Shown here: positions 1-8,700 of the stretch, piece by piece | How the letters are laid out: the number at the start of each line of letters is the position of its first letter | Position numbering within the stretch: position 1 is the first letter of the stretch | Assembly: GCA_044338255.1 (NCBI GenBank) | Contig: JBIILZ010000067.1 | Span: 1-22,134 of the forward strand | Length of the DNA: 22,134 nucleotides | DNA from: CAIUVD01 sp044338255 | GTDB lineage: Bacteria; Planctomycetota; UBA11346 | Direction: 5' to 3' | Translations under genes and position numbers: made by a program | The notes under the pieces: model-generated | What the model saw: only the letters and a program-made list of their open reading frames with translations | Database searches by the model: none | What the model was told of the DNA's origin: nothing

Positions 1-388
1 CCGACCGCGACCGCGATGTCACCATCCACGAACCATCGAACGCAATCCAGCGCGGCTTGCCGAGCGGGCTCACCACATCGCCGACCAGGGTTTTCGCCCG
101 AGCCCAACCAGCCTGAAAATCGCTCATCCGCAACAGATGTCGCGCCTGACAGAAGCCACTGGCGGAAGGGCAATCGGTGAAATCCGGAAACAGCCCCAGA
201 TCAAACTGCCGTTCAAGCATGTTGTTGATACTTGTACGCGTTCCGGCTCGCACGAGCCCAAGCACCCCCTGGTACGCTCGACGAGCATTCCAGCACCCTG
301 GTTTCGATGCGACCTCTGGAATCGATTCGATGACCTGTTGTGCCAAGACGGGGAAGAGAAGCGGAAAGAGAAGCGGAAAGAGGCTCAT
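1..388 (-). CDS. IS4-like transposase, N-terminal part (runs off the window)
   Basis: An open frame of 129 codons starts at an ATG (386-388) and continues to the window edge without a stop. The protein begins with a hydrophobic repeat-like stretch (SLFPLLFPLLFPVLAQQ), then contains SASGFCQARHLL, which resembles the 'S.FCQAR.KL' block of IS4-family transposases, and ends with WIAFDGSWM. The latter fits the first catalytic Asp ('DGS') of the DDE triad. The rest of the DDE domain lies outside the window, so intactness cannot be judged. A perfect TTGACA sits upstream (417-422 on the complement) but no good -10 follows. The assignment rests on motif resemblance only; a different DDE family is possible. 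Confidence 0.55.
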   Translation of the reverse strand, partial: MSLFPLLFPLLFPVLAQQVIESIPEVASKPGCWNARRAYQGVLGLVRAGTRTSINNMLERQFDLGLFPDFTDCPSASGFCQARHLLRMSDFQAGWARAKTLVGDVVSPLGKPRWIAFDGSWMVTSRSRS

Positions 389-560
389 GAGGCCTCAAAA
401 ATTTTTCGCGCAGAAATGTCAAGTGTATTCTTTTCGAAATGATTGGTATTTTACGTATCGCATGGGCTACGTGAATGCCATTGGCACCAGCCCGGCTCTA
501 CATGCCTGAGCTGCGGTTTGTACCGTAATTTTCAAGCCGCATGATAATCTGACCAGACTG
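389..560. other. Spacer between the transposase and the 7-bp repeat array
   Basis: This stretch is lower in GC than its surroundings (for example TTTTCGAAATGATTGGTATTT around 431-451). I see no convincing coding frame. It probably contains the left end of the IS4-like element and its promoter, but I could not recognise a terminal inverted repeat because the other end is outside the window. Confidence 0.4.
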
Positions 561-693
561 GTCCCTGGTCCCTGGTCCCTGGCCTCTGGCCTCTGGTCCC
601 TGGTCGCTGGTCACTGGTCCCTGGTCCCTGGTCCCTGGCCCCTGGTCCCTGGTCCCTGGCCCCCGGTCACTGGCCCCCGGTCCCCGGTCCCCG
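561..693. repeat. Tandem heptamer array, 19 units of consensus GTCCCTG
   Basis: Nineteen consecutive 7-bp units run without any insertion or deletion. Ten match GTCCCTG exactly and the others differ by substitutions only (GCCTCTG, GTCGCTG, GTCACTG, GCCCCTG, GCCCCCG, GTCCCCG). The right end is richer in C/G variants. The array ends 19 bp before the stop codon of the minus-strand DinB-like gene, so it lies just downstream of that gene. Because 7 is not a multiple of 3, all frames stay open in a 21-bp cycle (GPGTRDQ on the minus strand); this is an artefact of the repeat, not a protein. Confidence 0.95.
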
Positions 694-712
694 GTTACAA
701 GGGACCCGCCCC

Positions 713-1216
713 TTACGCCGTCGCCGCCTTGCGCTCCACGCCCCACCACAAATTGCTCGATCCCAGATCGCTGAGACCAGCGGCCTTGAGCTGCAGGAAC
801 AACTGCATCTTGTAGCCTGCGGTCCAGGCGACGGTGCCCGAAAAGATGGCGTTCGCGAGCGGCATGGGATTGCCGGTGGGATCCTTGGAAGCGCGGGCGG
901 CGAAGTCAGCCTCGCTGAGGGGTTCGAGCAGCGCACGGATCTCCGCCACCTGGCGGGCCATGGCGGCGGCGAAGGTCGCCGGCGTGACGTTCGCTGCCGC
1001 GGTCGCGCTCGCTTCCCAACCATCCCAATTGCCGCTGAGGAAATAGCTGATGCTGCCCGTCCACTGCGTGGCGAGGTAGCGCATCAGCTCTTCCGTGCTG
1101 CGCTGCGTCGGCGACAGGCGGAAGGCCAGATGCTGCGGCTGCAGCTTGCTGATCAGATGTGAGAGAGTGGCCGCCTCGCGTTCGAGGAAAGCAAGGAATT
1201 CGGATTTGGTAAGCAT
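713..1216 (-). CDS. DinB-like four-helix protein
   Basis: The 167-residue product is a predicted all-helical soluble protein with no signal peptide. Its start, LTKSEFLAFLEREAATLSHLI, and the later helices (YLATQWTGSISYFLSG, AIFSGTVAWTAGYKMQLFLQLKA) have the pattern of the DinB/YfiT superfamily, whose members are four-helix bundles that often bind a metal through three His. A clear His triad is not visible here, so a metal-dependent activity should not be assumed. It starts at ATG 1214-1216, downstream of rnpB and its hairpin, and is followed by the heptamer array. No strong Shine-Dalgarno is seen. The function is unknown. Confidence 0.6.
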   Translation of the reverse strand: MLTKSEFLAFLEREAATLSHLISKLQPQHLAFRLSPTQRSTEELMRYLATQWTGSISYFLSGNWDGWEASATAAANVTPATFAAAMARQVAEIRALLEPLSEADFAARASKDPTGNPMPLANAIFSGTVAWTAGYKMQLFLQLKAAGLSDLGSSNLWWGVERKAATA

Positions 1217-1250
1217 GGCCGCACGCTATGCGAATGTGTACTCAAAGCAC

Positions 1251-1280
1251 GCACCCCAGCCAAATGAATGGCTGGGGTGC
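1251..1280 (-). terminator. Hairpin downstream of rnpB
   Basis: A perfect 11-bp inverted repeat (GCACCCCAGCC / GGCTGGGGTGC) surrounds an 8-nt loop at 1262-1269. It lies about 10 bp past the 3' end of rnpB on the minus strand and before the DinB-like gene. No run of U follows on the minus strand (only GCTTTG), so it may act as a 3'-end stabilising or processing hairpin rather than a classic terminator. Confidence 0.6.
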
Positions 1281-1289
1281 ATGGTGATG

Positions 1290-1671
1290 GGGGCCGTCGA
1301 TAAGCCGGGTCCTGTCGCGGACGATCATTTCTCTACGGACTGGCGTTGCCACCAGCCCTCTAGCGCCCGATTCGCCGGTCTCGGGTGCGGGTCGCACCCG
1401 GCGCTTGCGCGCATCCCGGACATCTGGGCTTGCTCCCGGTGGGGTTTTCAATGCGGCTCACCTCGCGGCTCGCCCGGTGGGCTCTTACTCCACCATTTCA
1501 CCCTTACCGCGACGATTTGCATCGCCGAGGCGGTATACTTTCTGTTGTACTATCCCTATCTTCCCATCACAGAAGACGGCTGCATTTGACAGCCACCGAA
1601 CCCTGCGGAGCCCGGACTTTCCTCGCCTGCGTCCGTCTTGCGACGGAAACAGCCGCGATCGTCTGACGGCG
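1290..1671 (-). ncRNA. rnpB: RNase P RNA, bacterial type A
   Basis: This is the catalytic RNA of ribonuclease P, which trims the 5' leader of precursor tRNAs. On the minus strand the universal 5' core GAGGAAAGTCCGGGCTCC is at 1624-1607, GGTAAGAGCCCACCGG is in the middle, and the 3' core GACAGGACCCGGCTTATCG is at 1316-1298. The P1 helix closes the molecule: GCCGTC (1670-1665) pairs with GACGGC (1298-1293). The length of about 380 nt equals typical type A molecules such as that of E. coli (377 nt). It begins about 65 bp after the zapE stop and ends before an 11-bp hairpin. The exact ends are estimated to within about 5 nt. Confidence 0.95.
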
Positions 1672-1736
1672 TTGGCGGCACCCTACGGCAAATCACCGGC
1701 CGCCAAGCGGGTTCTGCGTCCGGCATCCAGCGGAGC

Positions 1737-2717
1737 TCAACCGCACAACTCGATCAGTCGCGATTCGCAGCGCCGGTACTTCTTGGCGAAGGCGGCGACG
1801 CAGTGCTCGGAGGGAAAGAGCTCGCCGACGGTGATGGCACTGCGCACGCGCAGCGCGACGCCGTAATCGTAGAGCTTGTCGACGAGGTGCACAAAACGCA
1901 GCGCCGCCAATTGATTCTCGAAAGGCCGAACCTCGGTCACCGTCAGGCCGCTGAGCATCGCCGCCAAGCGGCGCAGGTTGATCACCGGGATGTTGCTCAG
2001 CCACTGGTCGAGCTGTTGGGCCGACAGCGTCACGCACTGTGCTCCATCGAGAGGCTCGACGGCGGCATGCCACTGGGCGAGACGGTCGCCGGGCTGCGCA
2101 TGCTTCTGCCGCCAATCGCTGCCCGGGACGTGAATATTGGCGAAGGATTCCTCGATGCGCGCGAGCTGGGTGCGGAACAGATCGATGGCCATGCGGCCCT
2201 GGCCCAGCTCACCGGGGACGGTGTTGCTGGTGGTCAGGATGCGCGCGCCACGGGCCATCAGGCCGCTGACGAGCAGATCCGCGAGTCGCGTGTTGGTCGG
2301 ATCGTCGAGCTCGAATTCATCGATGCACACGAGGTCGGCGGTCAGCAGCTCAATGGCGTCTTCACGTCCGCGCACGATCAGCAGGCTCATGGCCTCGGCG
2401 AAGGACAGATAGCGCGTGGTGCCTGGGGCGGCATTGAAGCTCGCCGCCAGCAGGTGCGTCTTGCCGACACCGAAGCCGCCGTCGAGGTACATCCCCGGCT
2501 TGCTCTTCTTCGTGAAGAGACCGCCGAGAAATCCCCCGAAAAAGCCCCGCCGCTGTTGCGCGAAAGCCTGGACCCTGGCGACCGCCTCGGCCTGGCCGGC
2601 GACCGTCGGATCGATGCGGAAACCGCTGAAATCCTTGGTTTGGAAGCGCGGCGGCGGAACCAGGTCAACGGCTTCGACGGGTGCGAGGATGGCAGCAGAA
2701 AAATGTGAAAGAGGCAC
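1737..2717 (-). CDS. zapE: ZapE/AFG1-like P-loop ATPase
   Basis: This 326-residue AAA+-type ATPase belongs to the AFG1/ZapE family. Bacterial ZapE associates with the division ring, and mitochondrial AFG1/LACE1 acts in protein quality control. Visible motifs are Walker A GGFGVGKTH (residues 80-88), Walker B LVCIDEFEL (129-137) and a sensor-like LTTSNTVP (161-168). The start is GTG at 2715-2717. It is the first possible start after the PreP stop codon, which lies in the same frame ten codons upstream, and no ATG occurs before the Walker A region. It is probably co-transcribed with the PreP gene, with rnpB following downstream. It is somewhat shorter than E. coli ZapE (about 375 residues). Confidence 0.9.
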   Translation of the reverse strand: MPLSHFSAAILAPVEAVDLVPPPRFQTKDFSGFRIDPTVAGQAEAVARVQAFAQQRRGFFGGFLGGLFTKKSKPGMYLDGGFGVGKTHLLAASFNAAPGTTRYLSFAEAMSLLIVRGREDAIELLTADLVCIDEFELDDPTNTRLADLLVSGLMARGARILTTSNTVPGELGQGRMAIDLFRTQLARIEESFANIHVPGSDWRQKHAQPGDRLAQWHAAVEPLDGAQCVTLSAQQLDQWLSNIPVINLRRLAAMLSGLTVTEVRPFENQLAALRFVHLVDKLYDYGVALRVRSAITVGELFPSEHCVAAFAKKYRRCESRLIELCG

Positions 2718-2744
2718 CGCAGGATACTCGGGGAAGACGTGGAC

Positions 2745-5624
2745 TCAGATCGCGACGGTGTCCCAGCCGAGACGCGTCGCCGCTTCCGGACTGCAGATCA
2801 CCGCCGGGGTACCGCCCTCGGGGTCGAGATGGCGCTCAGCCACCGCCCGGACATCGGCGGCGGTGGTGCGCAGGATCGCCGCGCGGTAGGCATCGAGGCG
2901 CGCCGGGCCGGTGCCCTTGAGGTCACCGCTGAAGCGCGAACGGCATTCACCCGCCGGACTGCCCGGAGCATCGAGCGAGGCGAGCACGCCGAGGATCGCC
3001 TCCTTCATCATCTGCGCATCGTCGGGGCAGGTCCGCAGCCAGCGCAGCGCGTCGCGCATATCGCTGTAGGTCGCTTCCAGACGCGGGTCGCGATAGCTGG
3101 TCAGGGCGAAGCTCGCCGAGCCGCCCTGATAGCTCGCGCCACCGCCGTAAGCCCCGCCCTGTTCGCGCAGTTTTGCATGCAGCACCTGATGCGTCAGCAG
3201 ACGTCCGGCGATCGAGAGCGCCGCCGCATCAGCGTGGCCGAGCGGTGCCACCGCGAAGGCCAGGGCGCAATAGTTGACCGCCGTGGCGGTGGTGAAGGCG
3301 GTCGGCCGGACCAGTTGCGCGGCCGGTGCCTGGAAGGCGCTGGCGATGGTCGACACCGGCCACGTCGAGCGCGCGGTGGCGATGATCTCGGCGCGCTCAG
3401 CAGCATCGCCGATCAACGCCGTCTGCGCCGGCAGCTCGGCCAGACGGCGGACGAGAGTCTGCAATTCCGCGGCCAGGCCGACGATCGCCTGGGGATCAGC
3501 GGCGAGCTGGGCGGCGGTGGACTTGAGCCACGCCAGACGCCCCAGCCCGCCGCTGCGATGGCTGAGCCCAGCGGCGCCGGCGAAGCCACGCTGCGCGGCA
3601 CGCGCCGCCAATTGGCTGCCGCCGCTGGTGACGCGGTCCTGCAGACGGCTGAGACTCTGATCGATAAGTTCCGTGATGCGCTCGTGCTCGTCGAAGCGGC
3701 TGCGGGCGAAGACCTCGCGCAGCAAGGGCAGGAATTCACTGTGGCGGGTGGCGAGGCCCTTGACCTCGGCAAACAACCAGCCGCGCACGTGCCCGGCATC
3801 ATCGGCATCCGCCGAGACATCCATCCACGCCCATACGCCACCGCTGACGGCGGTGAGGTGAGCGGCGAAATCGCCATAGCTGTGCTCGCCGACGCCGGTA
3901 CCGGCAAGGCACTGGATGGCCAAGGGCAGGAGATCGAACTCGCGCGCCGTCAGCTCCGGCAAGGGTACCGCCGCCAGCAGGTGGAGGACCCCATTGGTGC
4001 CGGCCTTGAAGACCGTGGTCGGCTTTGCCGCTGATTCACCGGCGCCGATCACGGTCCCGCTGACCCAGCGCCGTTGCGCGGGCACGTCGGAGAGTTGCAG
4101 GTCGGGAAGGATCGTCGGGTCATCCTTGGTCGCCTGGCGTTTCGCGAGCTCGGCGGCGGCGTGGTGCAGCTCGGCGATCTGCGCCGGGTTCATGGCGGCG
4201 ATGGCCGCCGCCGTCTGTGCTTCTTCTTGCTGCTGCCGGCGGGCATGCCAGGCGTGATCGGGGATCGCCCGCGCCCACAGGCGATGGGGATTGTCGAGGA
4301 ATCGCCGCTGCACCTCGGCTGCCAGCCAGCCGGGCTGACGAGCGCGCCCGGCGAGCCGGGCGATGGCTGGATTCTGATCGAGGAAAGCCAACGGCTCGAC
4401 CCCGAGATTCCACGGCGTCAGCAGGCGGAAACACAGTTCGAGCCCGTAGGGATAATGATCGCCGTGGATCTCGCGGCGGCTCAGCTCGACCTGGTGCAGG
4501 GCGGCCTCGATGTCGGCGGCCGGCACGCCGTCGCGCACGATCTCTTGCAGCACGGTTTCGGCCAGGACCGGCAGTTTGGCGTAGTCGTCAGGCGGAATTC
4601 CGTCGAGTTCGATGGCGAATTGGCCATTGCGGTAGTTGGCGCTGTAGCCGCTTGAGCCGACACTACGGCCGAGGCCCGAACTTTCGAGGGCTTGGCGCAA
4701 GGGCGCTCCGGCGTGGCCGAGCAGCAGGCGATCGATCAGTTCGCCGGTGAGAACTTCATCGAGCTCGGCGCCATCGCCCCACACCCAGGTGACCCCGGTG
4801 GTGGCGACGTCGAGCGCGTCCTGGCCTTCGGCCCAGGGCACGGCGACGTCGCAGGTCTGGGCGGCGTGGAGCGGGGCCTGCACCGGCGGCGGCGGCAAGG
4901 TCACGCCCGGCGCGCCGAGATAGGGCTCCAGGGCGCGATGGATCTCTGCCGGGTCGCCATCGCCGTAGGTCAGGACCACGGCATTCGCCGGACAGTAGCA
5001 ACGCTGATGGAAGGCGACCAGGTCGGCATGCGTCAGGCGCGGGATGTCGGCCGGGTCGCCGCCGGAATTGTGGGCATAGATGGTGTCGGGCAGCAGCTGC
5101 GCGGCGACCACCGCCTCGACCTGGGCATCGCTCGAATCCATGGCCCCCTTCATCTCGTTGAAGACCACGCCCTGGCGTTCCCAACCGCTGCCCTTTTCCG
5201 GCGGCAGCGGACTCAGGCGGTGGCCTTCCTGCGCGAAGTCGAGGGCATGGAGACGCGGCGCGAAGACCGCATCGAGGTACACGTCGAGGAGGTTGCGCCA
5301 GTCCTTGCCGACCTGGGTCGCGAACGGATAGGCGGTGAGATCAGGGAACGTCATGGCGTTCATGAAGGTCTGCAACGAGCGCCGTAGCATGTTGAAGAAC
5401 GGATCACGGACCGGATATTTTCGCGAGCCGCACAGCGTGGTGTGCTCGAGGATGTGCGGCAGGCCGGTCGAATCCGCCGGCGGCGTGCGGAAGGCGATGG
5501 TGAAGGCGCGATGCTCGTCGGCACAGGCGAGATGGTAGTGGACCATGCCGCACGGGTGGCGCCACGTCTCGAGGGTGACCCCCAGGCTAGCGACGGGGTG
5601 GGCTGAGCTGCGGGCAAAAGGCAT
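2745..5624 (-). CDS. preP: M16C metallopeptidase, PreP/presequence protease type
   Basis: This is a 959-residue zinc peptidase of family M16C, whose members form a clamshell chamber and degrade free peptides of roughly 10-65 residues. The inverted zinc motif HILEH is at residues 57-61 (H57, H61 ligands, E60 base) within GLPHILEHTTLCGSRKYP, a hallmark wording of PreP. The distal glutamate is likely E133 in FAQEGHRL. Length fits the family (about 970-1000). No signal peptide is evident, so a cytoplasmic site is likely. It starts at ATG 5622-5624, diverging from the DWG kinase gene, and is followed 27 bp later by zapE. The C-terminal part (YGGGASYQGGSASF at about residues 823-836) matches the substrate-binding half expected in the second M16 repeat. 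Confidence 0.93.
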   Translation of the reverse strand: MPFARSSAHPVASLGVTLETWRHPCGMVHYHLACADEHRAFTIAFRTPPADSTGLPHILEHTTLCGSRKYPVRDPFFNMLRRSLQTFMNAMTFPDLTAYPFATQVGKDWRNLLDVYLDAVFAPRLHALDFAQEGHRLSPLPPEKGSGWERQGVVFNEMKGAMDSSDAQVEAVVAAQLLPDTIYAHNSGGDPADIPRLTHADLVAFHQRCYCPANAVVLTYGDGDPAEIHRALEPYLGAPGVTLPPPPVQAPLHAAQTCDVAVPWAEGQDALDVATTGVTWVWGDGAELDEVLTGELIDRLLLGHAGAPLRQALESSGLGRSVGSSGYSANYRNGQFAIELDGIPPDDYAKLPVLAETVLQEIVRDGVPAADIEAALHQVELSRREIHGDHYPYGLELCFRLLTPWNLGVEPLAFLDQNPAIARLAGRARQPGWLAAEVQRRFLDNPHRLWARAIPDHAWHARRQQQEEAQTAAAIAAMNPAQIAELHHAAAELAKRQATKDDPTILPDLQLSDVPAQRRWVSGTVIGAGESAAKPTTVFKAGTNGVLHLLAAVPLPELTAREFDLLPLAIQCLAGTGVGEHSYGDFAAHLTAVSGGVWAWMDVSADADDAGHVRGWLFAEVKGLATRHSEFLPLLREVFARSRFDEHERITELIDQSLSRLQDRVTSGGSQLAARAAQRGFAGAAGLSHRSGGLGRLAWLKSTAAQLAADPQAIVGLAAELQTLVRRLAELPAQTALIGDAAERAEIIATARSTWPVSTIASAFQAPAAQLVRPTAFTTATAVNYCALAFAVAPLGHADAAALSIAGRLLTHQVLHAKLREQGGAYGGGASYQGGSASFALTSYRDPRLEATYSDMRDALRWLRTCPDDAQMMKEAILGVLASLDAPGSPAGECRSRFSGDLKGTGPARLDAYRAAILRTTAADVRAVAERHLDPEGGTPAVICSPEAATRLGWDTVAI

Positions 5625-5743
5625 GCGGCGCAGTCTTACGCCTCACCTTAAATTGCCACCCTGCGGGCAGCGGCTCGCAACCGGCCGCTCAGCGCTGCAC
5701 CGCAGACCGCAGTTTCACCGAATGCGCTCCTGATTTGAATCAA
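5625..5743. promoter_or_regulatory. Divergent promoter region between preP and the DWG kinase gene
   Basis: The roughly 119-bp gap separates two genes transcribed away from each other, so it must hold both promoters. I see no convincing -35/-10 pair for a housekeeping sigma factor. An imperfect inverted element AGCGGC...GCCGCT lies at about 5669-5690. Confidence 0.35.
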
Positions 5744-8700
5744 ATGCTGCAAGGGCTCAGTCGTTGCGATGACGGCCCGGCATGGCTACGCTCGCGCCAG
5801 CCCATGTCCGGCCCGAGCGAAACACCAACGCAGCCTGTCGTAATCGCAGACCGTTACCAACTCCAGATGGAGATCGGTCGCGGCACCACGGGCCGGGTGT
5901 GGCAGGCGCTCGATCTGCACCTCGATCGGCCGGTGGCGATCAAGATTCTCGATAAACGATACCTCTCCGACAAACACATGGTGGCGCGCTTCGATCACGA
6001 AGTCGGCTACACCGCCAAGCTCCAGCATCCGGGCATCGTCAGCGTTTTCGAATCCGCTGCCGGGCCCGACGACTGTCCCTGCTATGTGATGACCCTGGCG
6101 CGCGGCCTGACCCTCGATGACCACCTCGATCGCCTGCGCAACAGCGGCGATCATTGGCGCGAGATGTCGTTGATCGAGCGCCTGACCTTGTTCCTCAAGA
6201 TCCTCGAAGTCATGGCCTATGCCCACAGTCAGGGCATCGTCCATCGCGATGTGAAGCCGGCGAACATCGTCATCGGGACCTTCGGCGAGGTCTGGATTCT
6301 CGACTGGGGCCTCGCGCGCAATGTCCGCGACGAACCCGCCAAGGCGGGTGCCGATGATCACGGCATGGGCATCGATATCGAAGATGAGGAAACCTTCGCC
6401 GCCGATGACGTGTCGACTCCGGGCACGCATCCCACGCACCAAACGGCGCTGGAATTGGCTGGGCCGGGTGTTGAGGCCGCGACGGTGATCATGGCCGAGG
6501 GCAAGCCGTTGGTTCCGGCAAGCCTGCAGGCCGGCGGTAAGCAGACCGACAGTAAGCAGACCGACAGTAAGCAGACCGACAGCAACGCTAACCAACAGAC
6601 TGCCAGCACGACTCCCAACGTTCCTCGCCCGCATTCAGAAACGCATCGCAGCACCGCCAATCTGGCACCGATCACGGTGATCCTCAAGGCCGATGATCCG
6701 CACACCACTACCGGCACCCGCGATCTCGAAGGCCTGGCACCAACCAGCGAAACCCCATCGGAATCAGGGCGCCTGCCATCGACGGCGAGCAGCAATCGCC
6801 ATCCGACCACCGATTTGCGCCTGGCACCAACTGCCCAGCCGCCGACGACCGACGTCACCACCCGGCGGCACAGCCTGGGCGCGGAGACCCAACATACCGA
6901 AATCCTGACGCGCAGCCCCACGACCTCATCGCGTGACGCCACGCACGTGCAGACCTCGCAGCGCCTGCGTCAGCATTCGGGGCGATTCTCACAGCAGCGC
7001 AGCGATCGTCTGCGCGCCGTCGAAGCCCGCAGCCACAGCCAGCGCATCGCCCGCTCGACCCAGCACGGACAGGTGCTCGGCTCACCGGCGTACATGTCTC
7101 CGGAACAGGCGCGCGGTGGGGCCGCTGACGCCGATCAGCGCACCGACATCTATTCGCTGGGCTCGATCCTTTTCGAACTGCTGTCGCTGCACACGCCCGT
7201 CGAATCCATCAGCGGCGATTCGCTGGTCTCGCTGCTGAGCCGTGTCCGCGACGGCAAACGCAAGCGCCTGATCGATCACTGGGCCGATGCCCCGAAAGCC
7301 CTGTCGGTGATCAGCGAATGGGCGCTGGCCTTCCAACCGCAAGACCGCTACCCCTCGTGCGAGATCTTCGCCCAGGAGCTGCGTACCCTGCTATCGCAGC
7401 TCTCGGCGTCGTACTCGGAACTCGAACGCCAGCGCCTCGCCAAGGAACGGGAAGCCGCGTGGCTGCCGGTGGGCATGTGGGATTTCGGCGCCACCCGCGA
7501 TCAGGGCCCGTTTCTGCCGTCGTCGGCATTCAACGCCGAACAGGTCGGACAAGTGCACCATCCCGAGCTCGGGGGCCTGCTGCTCGGCGGCTATGGCGTG
7601 CAGTGCTATCCCTTGTCGGTGCGCCCCGGTGAAGACGTGCGCCTCACCCTGCAGCTCGATCTGCTGCGCGGTGGCGAATTGTGGATCTGCCTGCGCGGTG
7701 CGCCGCCACGGCCGTGCTACCAGATCCGCATCGGCGCCCACGGCGGCCGCTGGCTGACCGTCTGCCGTGCCGATGGCACCGACCTGCAGACGCCGGTGCT
7801 GCTGACCATGCGCCCGTTGCGCTCGGGCATCGCCACCACCCATCAGCTGCAAGACCGCCTGAGCCTGCGGCTCGCCGTCGAAGCCGTGGGTGCGCGCCTG
7901 ACCCTGACCCTCGACGATCATGAGCCGCTGGAAGTCCACGATGTCAGTCCGCTGACGGTCGACGCCGACCCCGGCAAGACCCAGCTGGCGCTGGCCACCT
8001 CCGGCAGCCAGGCGTTGATCCGCACGCTCATGGTCCAGCGCCGGCGCAGCCCGTTGATGGTGCCCATCCTCACCGTCGGCAATGAATTACTGCGCCAGGG
8101 CCTGCATGATCAGGCGATCGCCTTCTACCGCAGCTTCCTTGAGAACCACGGCGAGGCCGCAGACAGCATCGAAGGCCGCTTCATGCTGTGCATGGCCCTG
8201 GTGACCTGCGCGCGTAATCGCGAGGCCGAAGCCGAGATCCGCGAATTCCTCAGCGATCACCTCGACCATCGCCTGGCCCAGGACGCGATCTTCCAACTCG
8301 CCTGCCTGCGCCTGCGCAATCCCCAGGGCGGCATCCGCAAGGCGGTGCAGGAGATCCTCTCCTATCAGGAATCCGGCGACGTGGTGCGCACACGCTTCTG
8401 CCTGTGGATGATCCCGCATCTGATGAACGGGGTCTCGCAAGGCGGACTCACCGACGATCTCGAATTCGATCTGCGCCTGATCAAGAGCATGCTCAAGGGC
8501 TCGAACGAAGAGGCGACCATCATCTCGACGCTCAGCCAGGTCATCTCCACTTCGCTGCGCGAGTACCTCAACCACGTCGTCGATGGCGACGACACTGCGA
8601 CCCTCGCCGCCCAGCGCGATCGCATCCGCCGCGTGACCCAGGTCGGCTTCAAGCTCTCGTTCCGCGAGCAGCGCTTGCTCACCGATTATCAGGAGCTCGC

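Noticed and set aside
561..693. CRISPR array
   Set aside because: The units are 7 bp with no spacers, and no cas genes are present.
498..749. Minus-strand frame coding a GPGTRDQ repeat protein
   Set aside because: It is the unavoidable open frame of the 7-bp repeat array; composition follows the repeat and there is no start context.
1242..1666. Several open frames on both strands around 1242-1666
   Set aside because: They lie in the RNase P RNA, whose conserved sequence and P1 pairing are clear.
1638..2708. Plus-strand 356-residue frame
   Set aside because: It is antisense to ZapE, whose Walker motifs are clear; its Arg/Gln/Ala/His-rich composition is that of a high-GC shadow frame.
2739..4034. 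Plus-strand 431-residue frame
   Set aside because: It is antisense to the PreP gene, which has the HxxEH motif and family length.
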